Positions 8,537 through 17,454 of a stretch of DNA of 64,000 nucleotides are shown here, one piece after another. The DNA is from Chitinibacter sp046530675 (GTDB lineage: Bacteria > Pseudomonadota > Gammaproteobacteria > Burkholderiales > Chitinibacteraceae). Location: the NCBI RefSeq assembly GCF_046530675.1, contig NZ_CP172558.1:3140159-3204158 (forward strand), read 5' to 3'. Numbering within the stretch: the first letter of the stretch is position 1; each line of letters opens with the position of its first letter. The position numbers and the translations under genes were made by a program. A model generated the notes under the pieces. The model searched no databases, was not told where the DNA came from, and saw only the letters and a program-made list of their open reading frames with translations.

Positions 8537-8802
8537 AGCACACTCCACTTTCGGGCTGAATGGCGGTTGTATGTAGACATCGTAGCTGCTGGCAAGCTAC
8601 GCCGGTGAGGCATTTGCAGACGAGATGTTTTTTGCAGGATCTTTGCGGCGATGAGCGAAACAGGCTGGTCAAAAAACTGCTTATGCCTTTGCTGCAGAAA
8701 GCCAGTGATTTTATAGGGTTGGCTGTAGCCGACTAATCCAGTTATTCGCTCGTTTAACAAAGCCCCTGCAATGCTCTGTTGAACAAAAGACATATCAGCA
8801 AT

Positions 8803-8836
8803 AAAAAAGGCTTCGTTACCGAAGCCTTTTTCTTTT
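8803..8836. terminator. Bidirectional Rho-independent terminator
   Basis: AAAAAAGGCTTC-GTTACC-GAAGCCTTTTTC forms a strong stem with A and T tracts on both sides. It directly follows the astE stop codon on the minus strand. It closes the ast operon and insulates it from 7955-8536. Confidence 0.85.
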
Positions 8837-9845
8837 ATTCACCGGCGAGAAAATCGCGTGCCGGGACTATCACCAGACCGGCACGCTGGCCCGGCGGGAC
8901 GTCGGGATTGGGGAAAATAATCCGCGCGTCGTCCTCGGTAATGACGAAAGGAACACCTGCGTCTTCGGCCAGCGTCATTCCCTTGGCCAGCGGCGTGAAA
9001 TTGTCGGTTTTGCCGTCAATGGCAAATTTGAAATCGTGGCTGGTTTTCGGGATTTCGCGCGAAACGCGGAAAATCTTGACTTGCGGCGGCACCAGCTCGG
9101 GTTGTGGCAAGTCACCCTGAATCAGCGCGCTTAAATAAGCGTCCATTTTGGAGAGATCAATGCCCTGATTCTGCCCAAATGGTCGGGCGCTGCCGAGCTC
9201 GATGGTAAAAGCGTGTGCATCGCAATTGACGTGCGACGAGTAAGAAAACGTGCTCGACTTCGTCGATTGCAGCAACACTGTATCGACGCCAGCGATGCTC
9301 AGGCGGGCAATTTCGGTTGGGCTAAAATGATTCCCTGCTTTGGGCAACGGATAAATGGCAAATTTTTCGATCAGCGAGCCATGAATCGCCGTGTGCAGAT
9401 CGTAGTGAAAGCGCGGTCTCTTGTCCGCATCGTCAAAGAAACGGCCTACGTGCATTTCCAGCATGATGGCACGGCGTTTTTCGATACCGTCTTCGACTTC
9501 GGGGCTGCGATTGAACAGCCGGTTCATGTCTTCTTCGACAAAGCGTGTTCCGGCGCGCAGCGCGGCAACGTTACCGAAGATGAACAATACGCGTGCCTTG
9601 ACGCGCAGTTGTTGCGCCAAAATCCGCTCGATCAATTGCTCGACCAGCTCGACCGGCGCAGTTTCATTGCCATGAATGCCGCAGGAGATCACCAGATCAA
9701 GCACGCTGCACGCCGCATCGCGTGGCTCAAAACAGATCACGCCTTCATCCAGTACCTGCACATGCGTGCCATGCGGCAGGCAGTAAGGCAAGGCCAGACA
9801 GGTGTCGCCGGCCAGGGTTTTTTGCAGGAAAGTGGATGACGACAT
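8835..9845 (-). CDS. astE: Succinylglutamate desuccinylase AstE
   Basis: This 336-residue protein of the M14-like zinc amidohydrolase family matches the usual AstE length (320-345). The motif CGIHGNETAPVE (about residues 52-64) supplies the zinc-binding His and Glu, and DLHTAIHGS further on supplies the second His. It performs the last step of the arginine succinyltransferase pathway, splitting N-succinylglutamate into succinate and glutamate. It is the last gene of the minus-strand astA-astD-astB-astE series, 115 bp after astB, with a terminator immediately behind it. Confidence 0.93.
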   Translation of the reverse strand: MSSSTFLQKTLAGDTCLALPYCLPHGTHVQVLDEGVICFEPRDAACSVLDLVISCGIHGNETAPVELVEQLIERILAQQLRVKARVLFIFGNVAALRAGTRFVEEDMNRLFNRSPEVEDGIEKRRAIMLEMHVGRFFDDADKRPRFHYDLHTAIHGSLIEKFAIYPLPKAGNHFSPTEIARLSIAGVDTVLLQSTKSSTFSYSSHVNCDAHAFTIELGSARPFGQNQGIDLSKMDAYLSALIQGDLPQPELVPPQVKIFRVSREIPKTSHDFKFAIDGKTDNFTPLAKGMTLAEDAGVPFVITEDDARIIFPNPDVPPGQRAGLVIVPARDFLAGE

Positions 9846-9960
9846 GGCGTAACCTCGGTTGGTTTTGGGGCTCTTGATTTTCTGGACGCCAGTTTAGCAG
9901 TTAGCTGGGGGGGCTGAAAACCATACGCGGGCTGACGTGAAACGCCAGCACGAGCGCCGT

Positions 9961-11343
9961 TTATTCATCACTACCGTGACGCTGGAAAGGATAAATCGCG
10001 CCAAGATTTAATATCTGCGTCAATTCGTCGAGCGCAGTGCGGACTTCAATCAGCAATTGCGGGTCGACCAGATCGCCCTCGGCCAAACGGTCGCGATAAT
10101 GGCGCTTCACCCAGTCGCTCAAACGGGCATATAGTGCACCATTCATCCAGATCGCCGGATTGACTGCCGCCGCTTCAGCTTCGGTCAGTGCAACGCGCAG
10201 CCGCAGGCAGGCCGGGCCGCCGCCGTTTTGCATGCTTTGCTTCAAATCGAAAACCAGCAGCTCATCAATTGCCTGATTGTCCTGCACCAGATGTTGCAAA
10301 TAAGCCCATACGTCCGGCGTGTTGCAACATTCTTCCGGTACCAGCAAGCGTTGCTTGCCATTGGCTTTGGCGAGTAGCTGGCTGTTAAACAAGTATGATT
10401 TAACCGCGTCGGCGACACTGACTGCACTCGTCGGCACTTCGATCAGATTAAATCCGGCACCGAATTTCCGATTCAGCTCGGCATAGACCTGCTGCGAATT
10501 CAGGAAGGCCTGCTCATGGCAGAACAACACATTCTGGTTGCCGACAGCAATGACGTCATTATGAAAAACGCCCGCGTCGATCACCGCCGGGTTTTGCTGG
10601 GCAAAAACAGTATATTCGTCACGCAAGCCGTGCAGGCGTGCAACAGCCTGACTGGCTTCGAGCGTGTGGCGTGCCGGGAAACGCTGCGGCTCCACGGTTC
10701 CGCCCCAATGCTGTTTGCCGTAAACAAAAAATTCAACGCCCTGCACGCCATAATCACGGCAAAAGCGCGTGTGATTGGCTGCGCCTTCATCGCCCAGCGC
10801 GGCCAGCATTGGTAAAGCCGCGTGGACGTTGAAGTATTGCGGGTCGGCAAAAATCACTTTCAGCGTTCGTTCGGTCTGGCGATGTTCAATCGCACGGTGA
10901 AATTTGTTTTGCAGATTAGCGACGGTGAAATGCACACGACCATCGTTCGTATCGCCCGACGGACTCACTGTTGCAGCGTTGGCGACCCACATCGATGACG
11001 CCGAACACATGGCTGACAGATACCCTGGATTGGTATTACCCACAGCGGCAATCATTTCCTGATCGCTACCCGTATACCCCAGGTCACGAATCAGCCAGGT
11101 CGCTGGTCTTTCCTGAGGCGGCAACACACCTTGCTTGTAACCCATCTCGGCGAGCGCCTTCATTTTGGCCAGACCTTGCAAAGCCGCTTCGCGTGGATTG
11201 GCGACGAGTTTGGCGTTGCCGGTCGAGGCGACATTACCAAATGAATGGCCGCCATAATGGTGAGTCGGGCCAACGAGGCCGTCAAAATTGGCCTCGAATC
11301 CTTTTGATCCTGCAAAAGCTTCAAAAACAGTACTGGCAGTCAT
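9961..11343 (-). CDS. astB: N-succinylarginine dihydrolase AstB
   Basis: The 460-residue protein opens with the family signature EANFDGLVGPTHHYGG, and MQNGGGPACLRLR near the C-terminus carries the catalytic Cys. AstB hydrolyses N-succinylarginine to N-succinylornithine, CO2 and two NH3, the second AST step. Its ATG overlaps the astD stop by one base (TAATG), which implies translational coupling. It has about 12 extra N-terminal residues compared with the E. coli family form, so a slightly later start is possible, but no other Met precedes the EANFDG signature. Confidence 0.94.
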   Translation of the reverse strand: MTASTVFEAFAGSKGFEANFDGLVGPTHHYGGHSFGNVASTGNAKLVANPREAALQGLAKMKALAEMGYKQGVLPPQERPATWLIRDLGYTGSDQEMIAAVGNTNPGYLSAMCSASSMWVANAATVSPSGDTNDGRVHFTVANLQNKFHRAIEHRQTERTLKVIFADPQYFNVHAALPMLAALGDEGAANHTRFCRDYGVQGVEFFVYGKQHWGGTVEPQRFPARHTLEASQAVARLHGLRDEYTVFAQQNPAVIDAGVFHNDVIAVGNQNVLFCHEQAFLNSQQVYAELNRKFGAGFNLIEVPTSAVSVADAVKSYLFNSQLLAKANGKQRLLVPEECCNTPDVWAYLQHLVQDNQAIDELLVFDLKQSMQNGGGPACLRLRVALTEAEAAAVNPAIWMNGALYARLSDWVKRHYRDRLAEGDLVDPQLLIEVRTALDELTQILNLGAIYPFQRHGSDE

Positions 11344-12815
11344 TACAGTGTCATCCCCGGTGGCAGTTGCGCTGGGCAGGAAAGTTGTTCGGCTTCAATC
11401 GACGCAACCGGATACGCGCAATAATCGGCAGCATAGTAGGCGCTGGCGCGATGATTGCCCGAAGCACCGACACCGCCAAACGGCGCGGCGCTCGAAGCCC
11501 CCGTCAGTGGCTTGTTCCAGTTGACGATGCCGGCGCGCGATTCGCGCCAGAAACGCTCGTATTGCTCACGCGAATCGCTCAGAATGCCGGCAGCAAGACC
11601 AAAACGCGTCGCATTGGCCAGAGTCATTGCTTCTTCAAATGTTGCGTAACGCTGAACCTGCAAGAGCGGGCCGAAATATTCGTCATCCGGCAAGTTTTCG
11701 ACGCCGGTCACGTCCAGAATCCCGGCACTCAGCAAGGCCGTTCCAGCTTGCAGGTTTTTCATTTCCAGCAGGCTGACAGCACCAGCGGCCAGCAGTCGCT
11801 CTTGCGCCGCGAGCAGATTTTGCGCCGCAGTGACCGAAACGACGGCGCCCATAAAAGGTTGCGGTTCGGCATCCCACGCGCCGACTTGCAGTTGGCTCGC
11901 CACCGTGACCAGACGCGCCAGGAAGGCATCGCCCCATTCGCCCTGCGGCAGCAGCAAACGGCGCGAGCAGGTACAACGCTGGCCAGCCGAAATGAATGCA
12001 GACTGGATGACATGATGCAAAGCCGCGTTAAGATCGGCGACTTCTTCGACGAGCAAGGGATTATTGCCACCCATTTCCAGCGCGAGGATTTTTTCCGGCT
12101 GGCCGGCAAACTGTTTATGCAGCGCATAACCCGTACCTGCGCTGCCGGTGAAGTACAGCCCGTCGATTTGCGAATGAGACGCCAGCGCTACGCCGGTGTC
12201 ACGCGCACCTTGCACGACATTGAGCACGCCTGCCGGCAAACCGGCTGCCAACCAGAGTTCGGCGGTTTTTTGCGCCGTCATCGGCGCCAGCTCGGACGGT
12301 TTGAAAACGACGCAATTGCCGGCGAGCAAGGCCGGCACAATATGGCCGTTAGGCAGATGCCCGGGGAAGTTATACGGGCCAAAAACCGCCACCACGCCGT
12401 GCGGACGGTGGCGCAAAACCGCCATCGCGTCGCCCTGCGCAGCCTCTTTGGTGCCGGTACGTTCTTCAAAGCTTTTGATCGAAATTTCGATCTTGTTGAT
12501 CATCGTCGTGACTTCGGTCAGCGCTTCCCAGCGTGGTTTGCCGGTTTCCAGACCAATGCTTTCGGCCAGCGCCGCCTGATTGGCCTTGAGTAATTCGCCA
12601 AAATTGCGGATCAGCGCCACACGCGTGTCAAAATCCAGATCTCGCCAGGCGACAAAGGCTGAACGGGCGCTGGCTACTGCGGCATTCACATCAGCGGCAC
12701 TTGCCGCATTGCCTTGCCAGACGATTGCTTGCGAAACCGGATTGCGCGAAGCGAATGGTTCAGCCGAACCTTGCTGCCACTGTCCATGAATCAGATTACC
12801 GTGGATCGAATTCAT
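11343..12815 (-). CDS. astD: Succinylglutamate-semialdehyde dehydrogenase AstD
   Basis: This 490-residue NAD-dependent aldehyde dehydrogenase has the ALDH features FGPYNFPGHLP, FTGSAGTGYALH (cofactor loop), the catalytic Glu in LALEMGGNNPLLV and the catalytic Cys in SAGQRCTCSRR. It oxidises N-succinylglutamate semialdehyde to N-succinylglutamate. It begins 3 bp after the astA stop and overlaps the astB start by one base, so the three are a tight operon. Confidence 0.95.
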   Translation of the reverse strand: MNSIHGNLIHGQWQQGSAEPFASRNPVSQAIVWQGNAASAADVNAAVASARSAFVAWRDLDFDTRVALIRNFGELLKANQAALAESIGLETGKPRWEALTEVTTMINKIEISIKSFEERTGTKEAAQGDAMAVLRHRPHGVVAVFGPYNFPGHLPNGHIVPALLAGNCVVFKPSELAPMTAQKTAELWLAAGLPAGVLNVVQGARDTGVALASHSQIDGLYFTGSAGTGYALHKQFAGQPEKILALEMGGNNPLLVEEVADLNAALHHVIQSAFISAGQRCTCSRRLLLPQGEWGDAFLARLVTVASQLQVGAWDAEPQPFMGAVVSVTAAQNLLAAQERLLAAGAVSLLEMKNLQAGTALLSAGILDVTGVENLPDDEYFGPLLQVQRYATFEEAMTLANATRFGLAAGILSDSREQYERFWRESRAGIVNWNKPLTGASSAAPFGGVGASGNHRASAYYAADYCAYPVASIEAEQLSCPAQLPPGMTL

Positions 12816-12818
12816 TAC

Positions 12819-13841
12819 TTACCCCTTGGATGAAAGCGCAACGGCACGCACGCTGGCGCCGTCTTCAAGATTGAGTCGTTTCAGCACTGCTTCAGTCAGC
12901 GGCAGGCTGTCTTCGAGTGGTCGTGTATATGCGATCGTCGCGCGAAAATCGGCCAGCGCCCCATTGCTGACCAGCCAGGCGGTCGCATTTTTGGGAGGCT
13001 GGGTCACTGACAGACTTTGAAACTCGCGGCTGTCGCGAACCGCACGGATACTGTCTCGCGGGCATTCCAGCGTCGGCCCGGCGTCAAAAATATCGATATA
13101 GCCCTGATAGTGAAAACCTTCGGACTCGAGCATCGCACGAGCCGGGCTGGTCGCCGGATGAACATGCGCAATCACCGCCTGCGCTTCTTCGGGCAACAAA
13201 CAGGTGTAAATCGGGTATTTAGGCATCAGCTCGGCAATGAATGATTTGCTGCCGACGTAGGATAAAAAGTCGGCACGAGCAAAATCCATTTTGAAAAAAT
13301 GTCGCCCGAGGCTTTCCCAGAATGGTGAACGCCCCGCTTCATCCGACACGCCCCGCATTTCAGCGATCACCCGGGAGCCAAAGCGTTCGCGATGGCTAGC
13401 CATAAACAGCATGCGCGATTTGGACAACAATGCGCCATTGCCGTCCTTGCGATAATCGGGAGATAAAAACAGTGTGCACAGCTCACTAGAGCCGGTCAGA
13501 TCGGAAGTCAGAAACAGCGTCGGTAATTGTTTATAGATATCGAGCTCACGCGAGGCATGCACCGACAGACCGACCCGGTAGTTGTACCAGGTATCATCCA
13601 TACCGACAGCGCTTTCGATCCCGCAAATACCCGCCAGTTGCCCCGTTTCGTCGTCTTCGAGCGCAAACAGATAACTGGCCTGCCCTAGCGGCAAATGACC
13701 GTTCAGACTGGCGATGCTGGTCTCGATCCGCTTGATAAAGCGTTCCGGATTGGCTTGCAGCGTCGTCACGCCAACACCGGCACTGCCTGCCAATATCATC
13801 AGTTGATCAAGATCGGAGAGTCGGGTGGGACGAATCAGCAT
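12819..13841 (-). CDS. astA: Arginine N-succinyltransferase AstA
   Basis: The 340-residue protein is collinear with AstA: N-terminal MLIRPTRLSDLDQLM..AGVGVTTL, then SELCTLFLSPDYRKDGNG and FFKMDFARADFLS. It transfers succinyl from succinyl-CoA to the alpha-amino group of L-arginine, the committed step of the pathway. It is the promoter-proximal gene of astADBE. The aminotransferase of the pathway (astC) is not next to it and must be supplied from elsewhere, as by a bifunctional ArgD. No ArgR-type operator could be identified with confidence in the 230 bp upstream. Confidence 0.94.
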   Translation of the reverse strand: MLIRPTRLSDLDQLMILAGSAGVGVTTLQANPERFIKRIETSIASLNGHLPLGQASYLFALEDDETGQLAGICGIESAVGMDDTWYNYRVGLSVHASRELDIYKQLPTLFLTSDLTGSSELCTLFLSPDYRKDGNGALLSKSRMLFMASHRERFGSRVIAEMRGVSDEAGRSPFWESLGRHFFKMDFARADFLSYVGSKSFIAELMPKYPIYTCLLPEEAQAVIAHVHPATSPARAMLESEGFHYQGYIDIFDAGPTLECPRDSIRAVRDSREFQSLSVTQPPKNATAWLVSNGALADFRATIAYTRPLEDSLPLTEAVLKRLNLEDGASVRAVALSSKG

Positions 13842-13960
13842 TGAACATGCCTAGAATGACATTTGAATCTGTTCAATGTAGCAAAGCAGCGCGATGCAGC
13901 GTATTGGGTCTATCCCCAGCATATCAATACGATCAGGCTGGAAAACGCTTAAGTAGTAAA

Positions 13961-13973
13961 CCAAAAGTTTTGG
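13961..13973. other. Perfect 6-1-6 palindrome between astA and the Sel1 gene
   Basis: CCAAAA-G-TTTTGG is a perfect inverted repeat about 120 bp upstream of the astA start. It could be an operator for a dimeric regulator of the ast operon. No regulator is known to me for this exact site, and chance is possible. Confidence 0.25.
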
Positions 13974-14071
13974 CCCGAGGTCACCCCGTCCAGCATCGTT
14001 ACCTCACCTTGTCGTACTACCTGTACTGCCTGCGGCTTCGGTGCCTTACTGGATAACTTTTGTACGGTTAT

Positions 14072-15358
14072 TTACCGAGCAGCCGCAGGTTGCGATACAG
14101 CGTGCCAGGACTCGGCAGCGAGCCGTGCACGAACAAGCTGATCTGGCGACATCAGTTTTTCCAGTACGGCCATCACACTGACTGCCTTGGCGTAGACTTT
14201 GCTTTCTGGTGCCGAATTATTCTTTGAAATCAGCAACCATTTATAGGCTTCGGCATCATCCTGTCGTACGCCCTGACCATTGGCATACATCACACCCAGA
14301 TTGCTTTGTGCCAGTGCATAGCCCTGGTCAGCCGCTTTACGATACCAGTTCACTGCGGCGGGCAGATTTTGCCTGACCGCTTCACCCTTGGCATAATGCA
14401 CGGCCAGATTGTATTGCGCCTCGATCACGCCCTGCTCGGCAGCCTTTAAAAACCAGCCGACCGCAATCGTGCTATTTTTGGCGACACCCAGGCCCTTGTC
14501 GTAACTCACGCCTAGCGCGTACTGAGCATCGGACAAACCTTGTTCGGCGGCCTTTTTATACCAGCGAGTCGCCAGATTTTCATTTTTTGGCACACCGCGG
14601 CCAACCAGATAGAAATTACCCAGATTATATTGTGCTTCGGCCAAGCCCCGTTCCGCCGTGCGCTGGAACCACTTAGCGGCAATGGCATCATTGCGCGGCA
14701 TGGCCGTGCCTTTGCTATACATCACACCCAGATTGTATTGCGCCTCGACATAGCCCTGCTCGGCAGCCAGTCGATACCATTTCAATGCTTCAACCGGATC
14801 AACAGGAACACCTTGCCCGGTTTCGTACATCACGCCAAGATCATTTTGTGATTCGGGATAATCCTGCTCGGCAGCCTGACGCAGCCAGCGAAGTGCTTCG
14901 ATATCGCTCTGCGGAACCCCCACACCGGCATCATGCATTTGCGCCAGCGTGTACTGCGCCTTGGGCAAACCTTGCGTCGCCGCCTTGCGATACCAGCGCA
15001 GCGCCTCGATCAGATCTTCCTGTACACCCAGGCCACGGTCATACATCAAGCCAAGATTAAATTGCGCTTCGGAGTACCCCTGCTCGGCAGAAAGCAGGAA
15101 CCATTTCTCTGCCTGCTTATAATTACGTCCGACGCCCTGCCCATTGCCATACATGACGCCCAACACGCATTGCGCATAACTATCACCACGCTTGGCAGCC
15201 GCAACGATAGCCGCAAAGGATTTTGCATCTCCACGAACCGCCCGGCTTTGCCAGTTTTTGACCTGCAGCATCCCGGCACTCATTGTTTCGGCCTGAACAG
15301 CGCCAGCACCCAGCAATAATATGAGGCTAGTCAAACAGCATAGACGGGCAACTTTCAT
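14072..15358 (-). CDS. Exported Sel1-repeat (SLR) protein
   Basis: The 428-residue protein has a signal peptide (hydrophobic core CCLTSLILLLGAGAVQA, cleavage after AQA/VQA about residue 23). About nine to ten tandem Sel1-like repeats of 36 residues follow (consensus A..WY.KAAEQG...AQYNLGVMY..G.GV). Sel1 repeats form alpha-helical solenoids for protein-protein contacts. The export signal places it in the periplasm or on the envelope. It is a single gene, divergent from the filament locus that begins at 15736, so it may be a partner of that system, but this is only positional. Confidence 0.85.
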   Translation of the reverse strand: MKVARLCCLTSLILLLGAGAVQAETMSAGMLQVKNWQSRAVRGDAKSFAAIVAAAKRGDSYAQCVLGVMYGNGQGVGRNYKQAEKWFLLSAEQGYSEAQFNLGLMYDRGLGVQEDLIEALRWYRKAATQGLPKAQYTLAQMHDAGVGVPQSDIEALRWLRQAAEQDYPESQNDLGVMYETGQGVPVDPVEALKWYRLAAEQGYVEAQYNLGVMYSKGTAMPRNDAIAAKWFQRTAERGLAEAQYNLGNFYLVGRGVPKNENLATRWYKKAAEQGLSDAQYALGVSYDKGLGVAKNSTIAVGWFLKAAEQGVIEAQYNLAVHYAKGEAVRQNLPAAVNWYRKAADQGYALAQSNLGVMYANGQGVRQDDAEAYKWLLISKNNSAPESKVYAKAVSVMAVLEKLMSPDQLVRARLAAESWHAVSQPAAAR

Positions 15359-15735
15359 TCACATGCTCACAATAAATGACTCGGAACAGTAAGCAACAAC
15401 GCTTACGGGATAGCCACAAGGTGCAGCCACCATTCATTCGTAATATAAATTGCTTCGGCAACACCACGGAAAAACCAAATAGTTGTGCGTCAACAATGAG
15501 ATAAATAGCGATAAATGCAATTTTTTTTAAAGTCGCCCTAAAGTCCCAAAGTTTTATACCGATACAGCAATCATGATGCTTAGTTTTGCACCGCAGCGTC
15601 AAGCGAAAGACAAAACCAAGTCATTACCAGGAAAGCCTTGTTGCTCCACTCTACCGCGACCGGGCAATCGTATAGCACAGATGCTGGATCAACCGGCACC
15701 GGGCTTGAACTTAAATTACTAAAGCGAGGTTCCCC
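15359..15735. other. Intergenic region upstream of the filament locus
   Basis: This 377-bp divergent spacer lies between the Sel1-repeat gene and the first prepilin. It is AT-rich and contains no credible gene. The features seen are the sigma-28-like element at 15539-15565 and a GAGG ribosome-binding site at 15725-15728 just before the prepilin start. A GGCAC...TTGAA element near 15695 lacks the GC of a sigma-54 -12 box. Confidence 0.6.
15539..15565 (+). promoter_or_regulatory. Possible sigma-28 (FliA) promoter of the filament locus
   Basis: TAAAGTCC, an 11-bp spacer, then ACCGATAC compares with the FliA consensus TAAAGTTT-N11-GCCGATAA: 12 of 16 positions match, with exact spacing. It lies about 170 bp upstream of the first prepilin. 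The long leader and the two mismatches in each box make this a candidate only. Confidence 0.4.
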
Positions 15736-16671
15736 ATGTCAGTTCTTAAACTGTTTGGTTTTGAAGATCTTAATAGCGTCAAAGCTCGGCTGGGGCAAAT
15801 CTCTCCAGCAGACTTGAGCGACCCTAAACTGAAACGCCAACTGGGCAAATTGCAAGCCAAACAAGGCGGTTTCTCTTTACTCGAATTGCTGGTCGTAGTA
15901 GCGATCATCGCGGCAATTGCTGCTGGCTCTACCGCCATGATCAACTCGGCAGATAAAAATGCCAAAGCGGGTATTAATGCCGATGCAATCGACTCAACCT
16001 TCAAGTCAATTGCAACTTTCAAAGTATTGAATAACTCTTACCCTGACTACTTTGACTCATTGGTTGGTAACTCCGCTGGTGACCTCGCCACCGCTGATGT
16101 CATTAAATTCTTAAGCCCAAGCCTGAGCACCATGCTGTTGAGCGCGGTAGCCGTGTCAGCATCGCAGCTCACTGCATTAACCAATGTCGGCATTAATCAC
16201 CTTCAGGTCGTCGACACTGATTATTGTGGTGCCACCACCGCATCGGCCACGCTCTACTTCACCACCAAATCAAATAAAGCATTGGTGGGTAATTCATTCA
16301 AAGTGGGTACCGGTATTCCTACCGATTCCGAGTGCGGAGCATCAGTCAGCGTCAATACGGCAGCTCAGCTGGTCACACTGGATGCGGCCAACCAAGGTGC
16401 TCGGTTAAATGTCAGCACGACCAACACCATCGTTGCGTTCGGCGTAGGCCCATCTTCAACATTGTTTAATGCCAACTATGCAGGTGCTCTCTATCGTGCA
16501 CCGCAAGATAGCAGCCTCGCAATTGATAAATACAACCGCTACATTGCCTTCTTTGATACCGGGCTGGATACAGCGCCGAACGTCACCGATGGTGCAACAC
16601 TGGTGGCTGTTGTTTCGGCTCGAGGCAAAACCTTCGACGAAGAATTGGGTATCTGGAACGGTGCACTGTAA
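15736..16671 (+). CDS. Prepilin with unusually long leader, likely major pilin
   Basis: This 311-residue type IV prepilin has the peptidase site KQGG|FSLLELLVVVAII with mature residue Phe at 46 and Glu+5 at residue 50, followed by a roughly 20-residue hydrophobic helix. The leader is 45 residues, against about 6-10 in most type IVa pilins. The start is supported by GAGG 7 bp upstream, and the leader is charged and amphipathic (MSVLKLFGFEDLNSV...). The globular part contains two Cys (DYCGATT and SECGASV), a probable disulfide. The gene is followed by its own terminator, the usual sign of a highly expressed major subunit. No recognised pilin subfamily beyond the N-terminal methylation domain. 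Confidence 0.8.
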   Translation: MSVLKLFGFEDLNSVKARLGQISPADLSDPKLKRQLGKLQAKQGGFSLLELLVVVAIIAAIAAGSTAMINSADKNAKAGINADAIDSTFKSIATFKVLNNSYPDYFDSLVGNSAGDLATADVIKFLSPSLSTMLLSAVAVSASQLTALTNVGINHLQVVDTDYCGATTASATLYFTTKSNKALVGNSFKVGTGIPTDSECGASVSVNTAAQLVTLDAANQGARLNVSTTNTIVAFGVGPSSTLFNANYAGALYRAPQDSSLAIDKYNRYIAFFDTGLDTAPNVTDGATLVAVVSARGKTFDEELGIWNGAL

Positions 16672-16716
16672 GCGAGTTACTGCTTTAGCTTGATCGCCAT
16701 AAGGATAGTCAAACAC

Positions 16717-16750
16717 GTGGGCACTCAGTACACTGATGTGCCCACTTTTT
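16717..16750 (+). terminator. Rho-independent terminator between first and second prepilin genes
   Basis: A perfect 8-bp stem GTGGGCAC/GTGCCCAC (16717-16724 and 16738-16745) with a 13-nt loop is followed by TTTTTATT. It would end much of the transcription after the first prepilin and leave the downstream assembly genes at a lower level through read-through, or from a promoter of their own. Confidence 0.8.
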
Positions 16751-16770
16751 ATTGAAGTCCGGAGTCATTA

Positions 16771-17454
16771 ATGCGCCAGCGTGGCTTTTCCCTGATCGAG
16801 CTCCTTCTCGTCATCACCATCATGGCAGCGCTAGCCAGCCTCGCACTAGTCAACAGCAGCAATATCCAAAGCGACGGCAACGAACAACTGAGCACGGTGC
16901 AGATGAACGAAGTTGCCTCGGCATTGCAGCGCTTTCATCGGGATATCGGTTACTGGCCCGGAGAAAGCGGTGGCCCTGCCGAACTGGCCAGCCAGCTCTC
17001 CCCAATTCACGCCGCCGATCTGGGGCTACTAATCAAACAACCCACCACCTGCACCGGTATTTGCATCTGGGATAGCAACGCACAACGTGGCTGGCACGGC
17101 CCCTATCTACAGCCCAACGGCATCGGCTGGCTCAGAATTGGCCTTCAAACCATGCAAGGGGTATCAGCCGGAAAAGAATATCAGGCAAGCACCAGCGACA
17201 CATACCAGTGGTATGTATCCAAAGCATCTGCCACTATCGGAACGAGCGAGGGTCGCATCAACAAGGGACGCCCAATCCTGTTTTACCCACCCGACAACAA
17301 TTGTCCGGCTCGCACCAACGGCGAATGCCCCGCCCGATTAATCGCCGCCGGCGCCGATGGTGATTTTGGCACCGATCCTAAAATCATCGATGCCAATTGC
17401 CGCCCTAGTGACGACACCGGCGCTTACAAAGACAATCTGGTGTTGTGTTTATAG
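16771..17454 (+). CDS. Prepilin-like protein (GspG/MSHA-like minor pilin)
   Basis: The 227-residue protein has a short leader MRQRG and mature N-terminus FSLIELLLVITIMAALASLAL, with Glu+5. The downstream ELLLVITI helix, the GYWPGE motif and the C-terminal AGADGDFGTD element resemble class III-processed GspG-type pseudopilins. Several Cys (CTGICIW, NNCPARTNGECPA, NCRP, LCL end) suggest disulfides in the periplasmic head. GGAG (16761) precedes the ATG. It lies just after the terminator of the first prepilin gene. Confidence 0.8.
   Translation: MRQRGFSLIELLLVITIMAALASLALVNSSNIQSDGNEQLSTVQMNEVASALQRFHRDIGYWPGESGGPAELASQLSPIHAADLGLLIKQPTTCTGICIWDSNAQRGWHGPYLQPNGIGWLRIGLQTMQGVSAGKEYQASTSDTYQWYVSKASATIGTSEGRINKGRPILFYPPDNNCPARTNGECPARLIAAGADGDFGTDPKIIDANCRPSDDTGAYKDNLVLCL

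Noticed and set aside
8582..8602. CGTAGCT-GCTGGCA-AGCTACG inverted repeat in the 7955-8536 upstream region
   Set aside because: It is a 7-bp stem without a T-tract or any supporting context. I saw no reason to call it a terminator or operator.
8533..8793. An 86-codon minus-strand frame upstream of the Cys-rich membrane protein
   Set aside because: It has no ribosome-binding site, its peptide is not recognisable, and it overlaps the 5' end of the neighbouring real gene and its leader.
10971..12593. A 540-codon frame antisense to astB/astD
   Set aside because: It crosses two well-identified genes on the other strand, is rich in Arg, Gln and His, and shows no recognised motifs. It is a shadow of GC-biased codons.
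13841..14056. A 71-codon frame between astA and the Sel1 gene
   Set aside because: It starts inside the astA start codon region, lacks a ribosome-binding site and has no recognisable protein features.
15693..15712. GGCAC-N5-TTGAA as a sigma-54 promoter for the first prepilin
   Set aside because: The -12 element lacks the required GC (TTGC). A match limited to the -24 element is not enough.
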